Below, piece after piece: positions 8,667-18,046 of a stretch of 64,000 bases of DNA. The position numbers and the translations under genes are program-made. The notes under the pieces are model-generated. The model did not search any database. It was not told where the DNA came from and saw only the letters and a program-made list of their open reading frames with translations. Location of the stretch: contig JANQSS010000081.1 in NCBI GenBank assembly GCA_028279185.1, positions 1 through 64,000 on the forward strand. Reading direction: 5' to 3'. Within the stretch, counting starts at the first letter, position 1; each line of letters begins with the position of its first letter. Source of the DNA: Saprospiraceae bacterium. GTDB taxonomy: Bacteria; Bacteroidota; Bacteroidia; Chitinophagales; Saprospiraceae.

Positions 8667-10067
8667 TTAGTGCACGATTTTTGATTTAAAATATCTCTTT
8701 GGTTCTATACTAGGGTTATAAACTTTAACTTCAACATCTAGTTCTTTTTGAGATAACTTATAAATGGAAAATGAGTTATATTTCATTTCTTCACTATATC
8801 TCTCGGGTTTGACTCCTGCACTTCCGGCAGATAAAATATGAACTTGATGATTGTCAATATTCTGTATTTCATTTCGATCGTTTATGATTCCCCTAGATAC
8901 TTTCGTAATTCCTGGAATATGTTGATGACCATTTAGGACGTAAGAAAAGCCGTTACGTTGTAAGCCTTCCAACACTCTTCCAGAGTCTATAGTAACACTA
9001 ATATTACCGTATGGATATGAAGTGTCCAGGGTTTCTTCAATTGGAGTTGCAACTAGATGATGATGTATTACAGCCATTTTTACATCTCCATCCAGGTTGT
9101 TAGAATTGAGAATATTCTTATACAAAAACCAATCAACATACCCATAATTATTTTCTTCTTTTTTCCTTAATCTGACAGAATGAATTCTTAGGATGTCAAG
9201 TTTAGTACCGTCTGGAAATTCAAATAGGTCAATTCCATAAAGATCTTTTTTCTTCCCATAAAATTGTTCTAAAAACAGCTTAAACGTTGCTTCATGATTA
9301 TAATCCGCAAAATTTGCATCTCTTAGAGGAATGTCATGATTTCCGGGGATAATAATGACATTGTCTTTATTAATTTTTAGATTTTCGCAAATGGCGTTTA
9401 AAAAGGGTAAGCCTCTATCTATTAAAACACTAGAGTCCCCTCTGGAAGTTATATCTCCACTTATTATTAGTAATCCTATTTTTTGCTTCAAATCATTATT
9501 CACATAATCAACGATAATTTCAGTTAAGGATCTTTTGTTTGGAACTGATTTGGAAGGAAAGCCAAAATCGCTTCCTAAATGAAGATCTGACAGATGAAGT
9601 ATTACATCAGATTTCACTTTCTTTCTTTTCGATTTATTTTGTAGTTCAAGCCTTATACTTTCTTCGGTAAAAAGTGTAGCATCGAAATTTGGTATTATCT
9701 TAAAGGAGTTCAAAAAATCACTCTTGGCAATTTCATTAATATTACTTATGTTAAACCAAGCTTTTAGTTTATAATTATTATAGTAATTGGGAGTTAGATT
9801 CTTATCGGGGGTCTCAATCGCAGATTTACTATTAACAATATCTAAAACCTCGCATTTGTAAAACTTATCTTTCGATCTATCAAAAATGTAAAAATTGAAT
9901 TCATTTGGTTTTGACTTACTTGCATTCAAAAGTTCATATTGGTCTGGTTCACTGTCTTTTTTCCACCAGCCCCACCAAGAACTTCCTTCTTGTTTAATTA
10001 TCGATAAATGTTCTTTAACCGTATCATATTTATCTGAATCTCTGAATCTAAGAATTATACTTTTCAT
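8667..10067 (-). CDS. Calcineurin-like metallophosphoesterase with novel N-terminal domain
   Basis: A 466-aa cytoplasmic protein. Residues about 155-430 are a metallophosphoesterase with the complete metal-binding set: DLH (161-163), GDIT, GNHD (242-245), a three-His block in the middle and GHQH near the end. These motifs are shared by phosphodiesterases and by SbcD/Mre11-type nucleases. The first 150 residues (SWWGWWKK, FYIFDRSKDKFYKCEV) form a separate domain, somewhat like EVE/PUA-type modules. Its start codon overlaps the stop of the methyltransferase gene by ATGA, so the two are made together. A nuclease or nucleotide-hydrolase role beside a DNA methyltransferase is inferred from context. 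Confidence 0.85.
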   Translation of the reverse strand: MKSIILRFRDSDKYDTVKEHLSIIKQEGSSWWGWWKKDSEPDQYELLNASKSKPNEFNFYIFDRSKDKFYKCEVLDIVNSKSAIETPDKNLTPNYYNNYKLKAWFNISNINEIAKSDFLNSFKIIPNFDATLFTEESIRLELQNKSKRKKVKSDVILHLSDLHLGSDFGFPSKSVPNKRSLTEIIVDYVNNDLKQKIGLLIISGDITSRGDSSVLIDRGLPFLNAICENLKINKDNVIIIPGNHDIPLRDANFADYNHEATFKLFLEQFYGKKKDLYGIDLFEFPDGTKLDILRIHSVRLRKKEENNYGYVDWFLYKNILNSNNLDGDVKMAVIHHHLVATPIEETLDTSYPYGNISVTIDSGRVLEGLQRNGFSYVLNGHQHIPGITKVSRGIINDRNEIQNIDNHQVHILSAGSAGVKPERYSEEMKYNSFSIYKLSQKELDVEVKVYNPSIEPKRYFKSKIVH

Positions 10068-11182
10068 GTTAAAATATCTTTTAATAAGTTAGAAACTTTA
10101 CGAACTTCTACAAGGTCAAGATTGCATTTTTCATGCACATCTTTGAGCGTGCTGCCCCTTTCGATTTCTCTTAAAACAATAGCCAACTTCTTACTGCCAT
10201 TTACTAAATAACCTTGGTTTCGCGAAGTAATAAGGTTGGCATTTTTTTTAGCGTTGTTACGTGCGCTTATTGTTTTAATCAAGCTATCGCCATTTTTGTA
10301 CGGAGATTTAACATCTATTTTTTCATTAGAATTGTTTTTCACAATATAAAGAGAAATTGTAATATTATTTATTTCAAATCTTAACCAATGATCCTTAATT
10401 GAAGGATTCTTTGTTTTAGGAAGTTCTGTCTCATTTCGAATCTCAATCAAATCCGCGACACGCCAATTTTTATAAATAGGAATATTATAATAATCAAAAA
10501 CTTCTTGTTCGAATTGTGGAGTTATGTAGTTCAGAAAGTTCTTTTTTATGTCAACATTTCCTATCAAATTGAAATTTGAAAGAATTTTATTCCTTTGCTT
10601 TATGGCTTTTGGCCTCAATAATTCTTGGAACAGGGATACATAAATACGGCCGCCTGCTTTTGTAATTATGTTTGCTTGAGAAGTCCATTTTTGATAGTGA
10701 TCGACATACCAAGGTGGATCCATAAAGACACAGTCAAAATCACTTTCTTCGATAAACGTATGAGTATTAAGATCAACAATATGAACGTTGGTTTTTTTTG
10801 GTAAGTAGTTTATAAGCAGGGAATTAACATCGAAGAGGTGGACATTTTCTTTATTCTTTAATAGCTCTAAATACAACGCTGGCGTTCCAAATAAGGCAAT
10901 TTTACTGTTGTTTCCTTTTATTTTTTCAGTTAGGCTAATACATGTTTCCTTGGTAAACCTCCAATCATAATTCGCTGGGTTTTCGGCGGGTAAAGGTTTT
11001 TCCATGGCCGCTTTGGGCGGTTGAATATCTTTTCTAAATAGATTTTTTTGTTTTTTGTCCAATAAAGAAAAGATTAAATAAGGAGAGGCACCAAGACAAA
11101 TTTTACTTAGTTCTTCAAACGAAATGTTGGAGCTCTTGCTCAAAAGGGTTGATATTCTCTTTTTTAATGCCTTCTTATACAT
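10064..11182 (-). CDS. MT-A70/N6-adenine-type methyltransferase-like protein
   Basis: A 372-aa protein. Residues about 70-80 read NYDWRFT, followed by a SAM-site-like ALFGTPAL (96-103) and the catalytic motif DPPW (155-158) preceded by hydrophobic residues, as in N6-adenine DNA or RNA methyltransferases. The C-terminal 60 residues (TLKDVHEKCNLDLVEVRKVSNLL) resemble a helix-turn-helix. It precedes and overlaps the metallophosphoesterase gene. No restriction endonuclease of a known family lies nearby, so the phosphoesterase is the candidate partner. The DPPW motif is clear; DNA rather than RNA as target is inferred. Confidence 0.75.
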   Translation of the reverse strand: MYKKALKKRISTLLSKSSNISFEELSKICLGASPYLIFSLLDKKQKNLFRKDIQPPKAAMEKPLPAENPANYDWRFTKETCISLTEKIKGNNSKIALFGTPALYLELLKNKENVHLFDVNSLLINYLPKKTNVHIVDLNTHTFIEESDFDCVFMDPPWYVDHYQKWTSQANIITKAGGRIYVSLFQELLRPKAIKQRNKILSNFNLIGNVDIKKNFLNYITPQFEQEVFDYYNIPIYKNWRVADLIEIRNETELPKTKNPSIKDHWLRFEINNITISLYIVKNNSNEKIDVKSPYKNGDSLIKTISARNNAKKNANLITSRNQGYLVNGSKKLAIVLREIERGSTLKDVHEKCNLDLVEVRKVSNLLKDILT

Positions 11183-11193
11183 TTATCTTTGTT

Positions 11194-11273
11194 GCTGCCC
11201 ACGGTCGGTGTGCATGTGCTATCTCATACAAGCGAGATACTGGTCATCGCTTACTATTTAGTCGTTTGTTATC
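11194..11273 (-). other. attC-like site (candidate)
   Basis: On the plus strand GGTCGGTGTGCATGTGC near 11203 resembles the arm GGTTGGTGTATGTGGC of the better site at 51818-51886. A TATCTC/GAGATA stem lies in the middle and GTTATC at the outer end. It lies just upstream of the methyltransferase gene, which would make the methyltransferase/phosphoesterase pair part of the cassette array that starts near 13.9 kb. The terminal boxes do not pair well, so this is tentative. Confidence 0.3.
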
Positions 11274-11659
11274 AAATGCTATTCTGGTTCTTTTGCCCAT
11301 TAAAATAGACAAATAAAGATAACTCGATAAAATTCGCCACGCAACGAATCCATAGTGATCCCAGAATTCAGATGTAACAATCAATGGAGAGGTTGATAAA
11401 GACTGTTAGATGCCAATAGTTAATATTCTTTGAACTCATGTCGTTAATCAGGCCTCCATCTCAAATGGTACTCGTAAAGGCAACTAAACTTAACAAGGGA
11501 TATACACTACGATTAAGGCACTCATCAAAATTTAACAGCCCAACTAAAATCACTATACAAAAACCCACCATTGAATACATTGAATATTTCAATGTTTTAC
11601 TTTTTAGAGGCTGTATCCGAGTCATTTTTTTAGTTCAATAAAACAACTGTGGCAAACAT

Positions 11660-11752
11660 AAGAACTTTAACATCGCGGCTTGACAAATTCCGCTGAGAGT
11701 ATTTGAGCGTTTCCTTGCTAAAGACATCTGTGTTTGATTTATCGACTTTCAC
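11660..11752 (-). pseudogene. Remnant of the 5' end of a methyltransferase gene
   Basis: Translated on the minus strand from GTG at 11752 the sequence reads VKVDKSNTDVFSKETLKYSQ..., closely matching the start of the methyltransferase at 3698-4489 (MKVGKSSIDVFSEETLKFVQ...). The match breaks at the SAM-binding glycine motif, and the reading is lost within about 35 codons. It is a decayed second copy, showing that the methyltransferase family was duplicated or exchanged in this neighbourhood. Confidence 0.7.
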
Positions 11753-12787
11753 TGTTGGCTGTTTTGGCTGGAAGGTTAGTAATATGGATTGGCGTTTCGA
11801 GTAGTGAAGCGGTTACCGTCTTAACACTACTTGTGTAGTACCTAAGCCTTAGTTTAGTTATATCATCCAAATATGTGTTTAAGGCATTCTTAGCATTATT
11901 TGTAATACTTGGGTAAATAAATGATTCCGTAATTTTTTTCTTTTTTAATCTTCTTCTAATATATTCAGCCATATTTTTATGAATGTTCACGCAATAAATT
12001 GGCTTCTTTGCAGAAGTAGCGTTCCTAAAGTATTCCTCAAATGGTGTGGTTGGAAATGGATTGAAAATGAGCATACCTTCTTGTGGGATTATATTTTGAT
12101 TGTAAATTGTCTTATGATATTCTTCTGTTCAATGGCAAAATCTTCAAAATCTGGCAAGAAATATATTTTGTTTTCTTGGTCAACATACGCATAATAGTCA
12201 TCGACGTTTGGCGTTTCGTCTCTCGATATTCCCTTAAGGTTAATGAAAGTATAATTGGGACGAGGTGTTTTGTCTATTTTATAGATTGAAAAATAATCTT
12301 TTGGACTATTGGATTTTCCAAAGTATTTTATACGTTCTGATGCAAAGTATAGCGCAACGTCAAGATTGTATGTCCAGTCCAAAAGAGGAGTAGGCGTTCC
12401 GTAGTACCGTAGCATACTCATTAATGGGAAGTCAATTTCCCATTTCTTTAACTTGTAGAATTCAAACACTTTGTGAAAGAGAAAGTCTTTTTGTGCTCTA
12501 TTTAGCATAAATTTGAACATTTTGAGATATTCAGTATTTTCTTTTCCTTTCCAACTTGTGAGTGAATCGAGTATCCAAAATCTCTGAGCTGAATTGTAAA
12601 GCTTATATTCTGCTGAGCTCATACCTATATAAATAATTCTCTTAGCCGAATTATCGAAGGTTAATTCTTTATTATACCATTCATCAAACTGGTCGATTTA
12701 CTCTATGTCGTAGTGAGTGATACGTTTTGATCTATGAAAGAATTTTCTATTTTCTGTTAAATTCTTATACGTTTTAGGATCTTCCAT
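11739..12787 (-). pseudogene. Broken FRG-domain gene
   Basis: Starting at ATG 12787 (MEDPKTYKN...), the frame meets an in-frame TAA near 12700, then continues through IIYIGMSSAEYK and the FRG hallmark PLLDWTYNLDVALYFA (about 12350). A further shift near 12085-12100 moves the C-terminal part (EGMLIFNPFPTTPFEEYF...) to another frame ending about 11739. FRG proteins are short accessory proteins of unknown biochemical role, often found in mobile and defence regions. One nonsense change and one frameshift make this a pseudogene unless it is read by an unusual mechanism. It lies downstream of the S41 protease and its attC-like site. Confidence 0.75.
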
Positions 12788-12812
12788 TTGGTTTTATTTC
12801 CTGATGACTGTA

Positions 12813-12884
12813 GCAGTTAGTATATAAAGTACCGTATCCCGAAGAGTGCTATGATTTCATATGCATTGTTGTACATAGTTAGCG
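12813..12884 (-). other. attC-like site after the S41 protease gene
   Basis: On the minus strand the protease stop codon is followed by ATGTACAACAATGC, the ACAAT context also seen at 53.1 kb, and about 60 bases later by CTAACTGC. The box GTTGTACATA (plus strand 12868-12877) matches 7 of 10 bases of the inverted TACTTGCAAC at 13901-13910, which precedes the first codon of this gene block. This resembles the box pairing of integron cassettes but is less exact than the arrays at 39 and 54 kb. Confidence 0.4.
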
Positions 12885-13880
12885 ATTTAACCGCTCTTTT
12901 GCTTTGCTAATTTGATTATCACTATTAATATTTGTGTTATGTTGAAATTCAATATATTCATCAACACCAACTTTGCCATCATATCTGTTTTTATTTCTAT
13001 CAATAAAAACATCCTGAGAAATAAGTAAAATCAAATTATCATTGATTTTATCATAACCATTTCCCGTGGTATAACCCGCTGTTTCTTCACCAATAAAGAT
13101 TGTGTTTTCTCTACCTTTGAATGCAACAGCTACCAATTCTCCTGAACTTGCAGTATACCTACTTAGCAAAACAGCCACTTTTTCATCTGATGCTATTTTG
13201 GGTAGATTGTTCATTTCGCAAACTAATCTTTCATAATTGGAAAACTGTCCATTTTCAATAGTGTATTCTCTTATTTCATTGTCTTTATTTATTGCACCGG
13301 CAATAAAACCTACCCCAATCAATGGTGCTAATCCTGAAATCATAGGCTCCATATTTCCGCCACCATTGAATCTTAAATCCACAATCCATTTATCTGCGCC
13401 CTTTAATTTTAAGTTAATAAGTCCTTGCCGAATGAAATCAGACTGTTCCTTAACATCTCCCGGGCCGATTCCAACAATTCTTAAATAGCCAATTCGGTTT
13501 TCTAAAAGTTGGTACGAAAATTTCGCATCAATATCATTTATAACTAAATTAAGAAATTCTGAATCCCTATTGTCTGTTCCATCAATTTTACCATTATAGC
13601 TGACGATGATTGAATTATCTTTTGCAGAACGAAAGTGCCCGTGTTTATCTCCTAAACTATTTATGAGGTATTGTAGACCTTCTTTCAGGTCTTCCGTTTT
13701 CTCTTTTCCTTTTGTTAATTCTATAAATTTACTATTGACTTCTTTCCAATTCACTCGGTCTGCATATAGAGATGTCTCTTTTGCTTTTAACACAAGTGGA
13801 TGAAAAGTAATCTCTTTTTTTTGTCCTTGACACGAACTTAAAAAAAGAAAAACAAGTAAAGTTTGTATAATATTCTTCAT
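12879..13880 (-). CDS. S41-family (tail-specific) protease-like lipoprotein
   Basis: A 333-aa protein with lipobox LSSC (Cys17). The C-terminal half matches peptidase S41: DLRFNGGGNM (168-177), the nucleophile region RYTASSGE (Ser245/246), and IGEETAG (263-269). No PDZ domain is visible, so it resembles the short PDZ-less S41 proteins common in Bacteroidota. It probably acts on extracytoplasmic peptides. Its stop codon lies at the edge of an attC-like site, and a copy of the dispersed array-start element lies 30 bases upstream of its start, so it may be the first cassette of an old array. Confidence 0.8.
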   Translation of the reverse strand: MKNIIQTLLVFLFLSSCQGQKKEITFHPLVLKAKETSLYADRVNWKEVNSKFIELTKGKEKTEDLKEGLQYLINSLGDKHGHFRSAKDNSIIVSYNGKIDGTDNRDSEFLNLVINDIDAKFSYQLLENRIGYLRIVGIGPGDVKEQSDFIRQGLINLKLKGADKWIVDLRFNGGGNMEPMISGLAPLIGVGFIAGAINKDNEIREYTIENGQFSNYERLVCEMNNLPKIASDEKVAVLLSRYTASSGELVAVAFKGRENTIFIGEETAGYTTGNGYDKINDNLILLISQDVFIDRNKNRYDGKVGVDEYIEFQHNTNINSDNQISKAKERLNR

Positions 13881-13907
13881 TCCTATTTATTCGTCTTAAT
13901 TACTTGC

Positions 13908-14005
13908 AACATTCCCCTATAACCCCAACAATCCTATCTCCGAGCTACTGTTTTTAATACTAATGGTTACGTTCATAACCCCAGATGCACCCATAAAGCC
14001 TAATA
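13908..14005. repeat. Dispersed array-start element (E2)
   Basis: Begins CCCCTATAACCCCAACAATC and continues through CTATCTCCGAG and GGTTACG. It shares these blocks with the copies at 39107 and 54036. It begins next to GCAAC (GTTGC on the minus strand), immediately outside the S41 protease gene block. Read on the minus strand it ends with codons EIGLLGL-stop, a tail also seen in other copies. Confidence 0.65.
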
Positions 14006-14758
14006 GTACTAAATTTCCGCAGTCAATTCTTATCGTAGATACTAAGCCATAGCGATGGACGCATGATAGTAGAGCGCTCGATAAAAGAATGGTAGAAAAT
14101 GCGGTGAATTGGAAATCGGTGTTGTGCATCAGTGTTGGGTGACATGGTTGCCTTGGCAAGATAATGAAATAATGTGGTAATGTGTTGATAAAGAAATGTA
14201 AAAATTCGTTTATGAAGGTGCGCTTGATTCATCAATTCGGAATTGCTTTTAAAAGTTCTAAAAGCGTTAATGGATATTTCTGAGTTGATACCTGCCCGCC
14301 GGATCTTTGGCGAAGGAGGATGCATTGTTTAAATGAGGAAATATGATGATGTATTATTGCGGCAATTAGACAATGTAGGTGCGTAGGCGGTATCTTCAGT
14401 TTCAAATTAAGAAAAACTCATCCCTTGGGGTTTGATAAAAAAGTGCTTCCTTCAATCACACCTCTTATAAGCTATTTTATCTTTTTGAATAAATAATCGC
14501 AACCCGCAGGGTTTTTACATTGGCCTGCACAGTTGTTTCTCCTTGTAGCCGTACATGAATTGGATGAGCCACAAAGGGTATTAAACATCACTTAGGAGCA
14601 CGAGGAACAGACTAATTTATTACTACAGGTTAAGGCTTACACAACTAAAGTCAATGTATTCAATCGTCATACCAATCAACAATACTTGGCCGGAACAACG
14701 TTTTTGATCGTTAGGAATAAAAATTCAAAGACTATCTTATTATCGGATCAGCAGCTGT
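14006..14758. other. Gene-free region with a small repeated hairpin
   Basis: No gene is supported. A hairpin AACCC-GCA-GGGTT at 14501-14513 followed by TTT recurs with similar flanks at 58367-58379 and, inverted, at 63669-63681. CTGCCCGCC near 14293 also recurs near 58214. Confidence 0.5.
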
Positions 14759-15121
14759 TTACTTTTTCCCTTTTCCGGGCTTAGGCTTTAACGTTTTCAC
14801 GTATTCAAAGCTCATAATAAGGTATTCTTTTACAGCCGCAGTATCTTTTAATAAATCATTGGGAATGGTAACGTATTCTTTGAGTAGCGGCCCCGGTTCC
14901 GGCTTGTAGATTTTTGAGTTATACTTTTCTAAAAATGCTTCTCTCTCTTCTTTTGGCAGTCGGATGCCTACGAAGCCGCTCTTTGATAGTAGTGAAAACA
15001 TATGTCCGTTATGCGAGGTATAGGGGAAACCAAAAGTCGACTTGACCTCCAATTCAGGAACGCGATCAACCAACTTCTGATACAGCTCAAGTTGCTCTGC
15101 GGGGATTGATTTCTTTTTCAT
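14759..15121 (-). CDS. TfoX/Sxy N-terminal-domain-like protein
   Basis: A 120-aa protein with the layout of the TfoX N-terminal domain: a short helix, KSTFGFPYTSHNGHMFSLL, GFVGIRLPKEERE and EYVTIPNDLLKD near the end. Stand-alone proteins of this kind are common in Bacteroidota and have no established role outside competence regulation in gammaproteobacteria, where a C-terminal domain is also present. It follows the SnoaL-like gene with a 3-base gap and is probably co-transcribed. Confidence 0.75.
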   Translation of the reverse strand: MKKKSIPAEQLELYQKLVDRVPELEVKSTFGFPYTSHNGHMFSLLSKSGFVGIRLPKEEREAFLEKYNSKIYKPEPGPLLKEYVTIPNDLLKDTAAVKEYLIMSFEYVKTLKPKPGKGKK

Positions 15122-15124
15122 ATC

Positions 15125-15460
15125 TTAATTAATTTGAGCAATAACGGTATTAATTTTGACTATCTTATTGTCAGCAAATCGAATGTGTTCGGAAACACGC
15201 ATCTTCTTACCGGTAACTGTGTTGACTCCTTCATATAGAATCGCCGCGTTGTATGCTGAGAAAATTGAAGCCAGCAATTTTACATCCTTCCACGGCGTAT
15301 GATTTGCTTTTAGAAACTTGATAAATTCTTTTTTATTGTCAAATTCGAAAACCCCGGCATCTATTTTAAAACTATCCGCAAGATACACAGACAATTCATT
15401 AAAATCAGCTGGTTCCTGCCAGGCGTTGAAGTACCTGAGTGTTATTTCCTTGGTATTCAT
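15125..15460 (-). CDS. SnoaL-like (NTF2-fold) small protein
   Basis: A 111-aa protein with the usual length and pattern of the SnoaL-like/NTF2 fold: YFNAWQEPADFNELSVYLADSF at the start, then a cone of strands with FDNKKEFIKFLKAN and HIRFADNKIVKI near the end. Members bind small hydrophobic ligands or act as isomerases or hydrolases. No catalytic residues can be assigned. Co-transcribed with the downstream TfoX-like gene. Confidence 0.75.
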   Translation of the reverse strand: MNTKEITLRYFNAWQEPADFNELSVYLADSFKIDAGVFEFDNKKEFIKFLKANHTPWKDVKLLASIFSAYNAAILYEGVNTVTGKKMRVSEHIRFADNKIVKINTVIAQIN

Positions 15461-15716
15461 TAGTATATATTTTATTGTTTGAAATTATGATGTACACAGT
15501 AGCACTGGGTTTGACGCGCTATGATGGCCATATTCAATGTGGGATACTGTCTTATCCCGATTCAATTAATTTAGGATTGTTCAATACTTCTGATTTTTGT
15601 GTACAATGAATATATCAATAAAAGCATACCGGAGAAGGTGGTAATCCAAACGTCGGAATAATTTATAGTAATTGGTGGCCGGCAGCCTAACGGGTCTATC
15701 ACTTGAAATATATGAC

Positions 15717-16817
15717 CTAATTCGACACACGAATTCCGGTCTGGTCTACAAAACGACCCATTACACCCCAGCCACCAAACCGCTCTGAAACGGCAACCAA
15801 TAATTCATTTTTTCCTTTGTTCAGATTTAAATAAACTGCGTCAAATAATCCGATCGTACCGAGGTATCGATAGTCGCGCGTACGAAAACCATTGTCTCCC
15901 CGATATATGGGTTGTCCATTTAATAAAACAACGGCGCGATCGCTGTAGCCAAATTCGAATAATTTACCTTGGTTGACATCGGAGTCAATCACAATCTTAG
16001 CAAAAACAGTATTTCCTTCTTCATTTGGTCTGGAAACGATACGCGATATGTTGGCCGCATTATTTTCATCGATCGAAACAGTGCCCAACCATTTTCGACT
16101 GGCAATAACCGTGGGCAGCGATGCCACATCATCGAGTTTTGCTTCATCAAATTTATCCGATATCGTCCAGGACGGAATAATATGCTCGATCGGTTCTGGT
16201 TTATGGATTTCATCATCAACCCATGCCGGTGTGCGCGTATCGATCGTCATATTGGCATAATGCATGGGCAGCAAACTGGCCGTAATCGATACACTTCCTG
16301 CGGCCATTTTATTTTTAAGTTTCCACGATAGGTTGGGTTTGGTAGCGTGATCAAAAAATACCTGGGCCCGATCATTTAAGACGACAAGTTTGACATGTGT
16401 CCACGCATTCATCGTATAGTCATGTGCAAATGAATAGGCCGGGCCGAAGTACAGTTGCCAACCTGTAAGGCCATTTAGTATGGGCGTGGCCTGATTAGCA
16501 TCAACATTTCCAGATTGGTGCGGCCGGATGTAAAACAACTCGGCATTTTGAAATTCATATTGTCTGAAACGGACGCCATGAAAACCTCGACCATCGGTAA
16601 TAAAAATGTCATACTCGATTGTCCCATTTAAAAATTCAACATCTTTTACTGTCGCTGCCCCCTGATGTAAATATAACGCATCTTGTCCCTGGTAATTGGC
16701 AATTACGTGTCCATTGGCTTGAATATCCCAATACGCCGTATCAAAGGGAATGACATCTTGAGATTGACTTAAATGAGGAAGAATAAATGCCAATAAAATG
16801 AAGATCATCTTTTTCAT
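15717..16817 (-). CDS. Exported LamG/DUF1080-like carbohydrate-binding protein
   Basis: A 366-aa protein starting at MKKMIFILLAF with a signal peptide; a start 84 bases upstream would run into a repeated promoter sequence and is rejected. The first 190 residues look like a concanavalin-type sandwich as in DUF1080/LamG proteins (GTIEYDIFITDGRGFHGVRF, AWTHVKLVVLNDRAQVFF). The last 110 residues (KIVIDSDVNQGKLFEFGYSD, VVLLNGQPIYRG, NELLVAVSERFGGWGV) resemble a galactose-binding-like sandwich. It is probably a periplasmic or surface glycan-binding protein. A copy of the regulator promoter sequence of 18047-18131 lies just upstream. Confidence 0.75.
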   Translation of the reverse strand: MKKMIFILLAFILPHLSQSQDVIPFDTAYWDIQANGHVIANYQGQDALYLHQGAATVKDVEFLNGTIEYDIFITDGRGFHGVRFRQYEFQNAELFYIRPHQSGNVDANQATPILNGLTGWQLYFGPAYSFAHDYTMNAWTHVKLVVLNDRAQVFFDHATKPNLSWKLKNKMAAGSVSITASLLPMHYANMTIDTRTPAWVDDEIHKPEPIEHIIPSWTISDKFDEAKLDDVASLPTVIASRKWLGTVSIDENNAANISRIVSRPNEEGNTVFAKIVIDSDVNQGKLFEFGYSDRAVVLLNGQPIYRGDNGFRTRDYRYLGTIGLFDAVYLNLNKGKNELLVAVSERFGGWGVMGRFVDQTGIRVSN

Positions 16818-16873
16818 ACCGAGTTGTATTTTTAGTTGAATGATAAATGTGGTGCACTCACCGAAATTCATTT

Positions 16874-16958
16874 GCATATTGACCTGTTCATTTTCGTTCA
16901 AGTTGATTCATCTTTGTGCAGCGTGCAATTTTTGGTGATTTTTGTGTGTAATGAATAC
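16874..16958 (+). repeat. Duplicate of the HTH-regulator 5' region (copy A)
   Basis: 85 bases identical to 18047-18131 except for four positions. It ends in ATGAATAC, the start codons of the regulator gene at 18124, but the following frame closes after about 18 codons. It therefore looks like the remaining 5' end of a second, lost regulator gene, placed divergently from the carbohydrate-binding gene. Confidence 0.75.
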
Positions 16959-17120
16959 GTTTGTTGATGATATAATAGCTCATTGTGGCACTTCATCAAA
17001 TTAAGGTGTCACGCGAAGGTGCAGAAGCTGCAACTCGGTCAAGCTATCGAGCGTTAAATATTCCGTTTCGATCAAAACAACTACTATCTGTCCCATCTAT
17101 GCTAGCTTACGGTTGATTTA

Positions 17121-17867
17121 TTATGGTTGCACGATTCCAGAGATGGTAGCGATGAGCCCTAAACCATTAAATAAAAAATGTGAACCAATACATACCCAGG
17201 TATTTTTAGTTTTTTGAGCAATCCATCCGTAAGCTAAACTTTCAGGCAACAAACGAAGCAAATTCCAAGGATAAAACATATGCCACATATGATAAAATAG
17301 CCCATGAATGAGCCACCCCCACTTTCGACTTATTGCTTCATGCTTCGGGAACAATATTCCTCGAAACCATAATTCTTCTCCAAGTACGTTTAACAATATT
17401 ATCCCAATGTGAACAAGCAATACGAACCAATTTCCTTTTAATGACATGCCAAAAAAGGTGTCTTCGGTTTGTAATAAATTGAACGATTCTGGAGGGCTTA
17501 GTTTAGGAAAAGTAGCTAGCATCCAGTTCGAAGTTCCTTCAAGCAAAAAGTAACTGGATACAGTAATTATAAATAGGAGTAATAGCCAGCCTATATCACT
17601 CCTACGTAGCGGCTGAAGGCGCCATCTTTTGATAAGGCCTACACCCCCCGATTCACTTTCCGCTAAGCCAACGGTTATTGCTCCGATTAACAATAGCAGT
17701 AATGGTAAAAGAATTCCAATCGAAAATGTTACAGAAATAGAGCAACCCCAAGAGTTCAACATGGGGATTACAATGTAAATTCCCAACCAGAAAGGAATGG
17801 CTGATAGAATAAAATAAAAAGCCTGTCTGATAAAAATTTGCTGGTTGCTTTTACCTTCCATATTCAA
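17121..17867 (-). CDS. CPBP/CAAX-type intramembrane metalloprotease
   Basis: A 248-aa membrane protein with about eight hydrophobic segments. Motif 1 is GEELWFRG (EE at 164-165, Arg169), motif 2 is FYHMWH (His193), and a third conserved His lies in HFLFNG near residue 234. These are the catalytic residues of the ABI/CPBP family, relatives of the Rce1 CAAX protease. Bacterial members process peptides or give immunity to bacteriocins; the substrate here is unknown. It stands alone between the carbohydrate-binding gene and the HTH regulator. Confidence 0.85.
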   Translation of the reverse strand: MNMEGKSNQQIFIRQAFYFILSAIPFWLGIYIVIPMLNSWGCSISVTFSIGILLPLLLLLIGAITVGLAESESGGVGLIKRWRLQPLRRSDIGWLLLLFIITVSSYFLLEGTSNWMLATFPKLSPPESFNLLQTEDTFFGMSLKGNWFVLLVHIGIILLNVLGEELWFRGILFPKHEAISRKWGWLIHGLFYHMWHMFYPWNLLRLLPESLAYGWIAQKTKNTWVCIGSHFLFNGLGLIATISGIVQP

Positions 17868-18046
17868 TATTGCGTTTTATCTGCTCGGCTCATATTGCCT
17901 ATCCGTGTATCGATCATGCTTAACTGATTCGTCCACTATTTTGATAACTAGTCACTGTCGTTTTGATCTGAAGTGCGTACGTCAAGTTATTTTGGGAAAG
18001 TATTTTATAAATCAACTAAAGGTGGTGATCAGGCCGTATTTCGCAA

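Noticed and set aside
14023..14325. A 100-codon frame on the minus strand
   Set aside because: It crosses the end of the repeat element E2 and a region without coding character; low-complexity and no start context.
15969..16331. Plus-strand frame of 120 codons opposite the carbohydrate-binding gene
   Set aside because: Antisense shadow of a clearly coding minus-strand gene.
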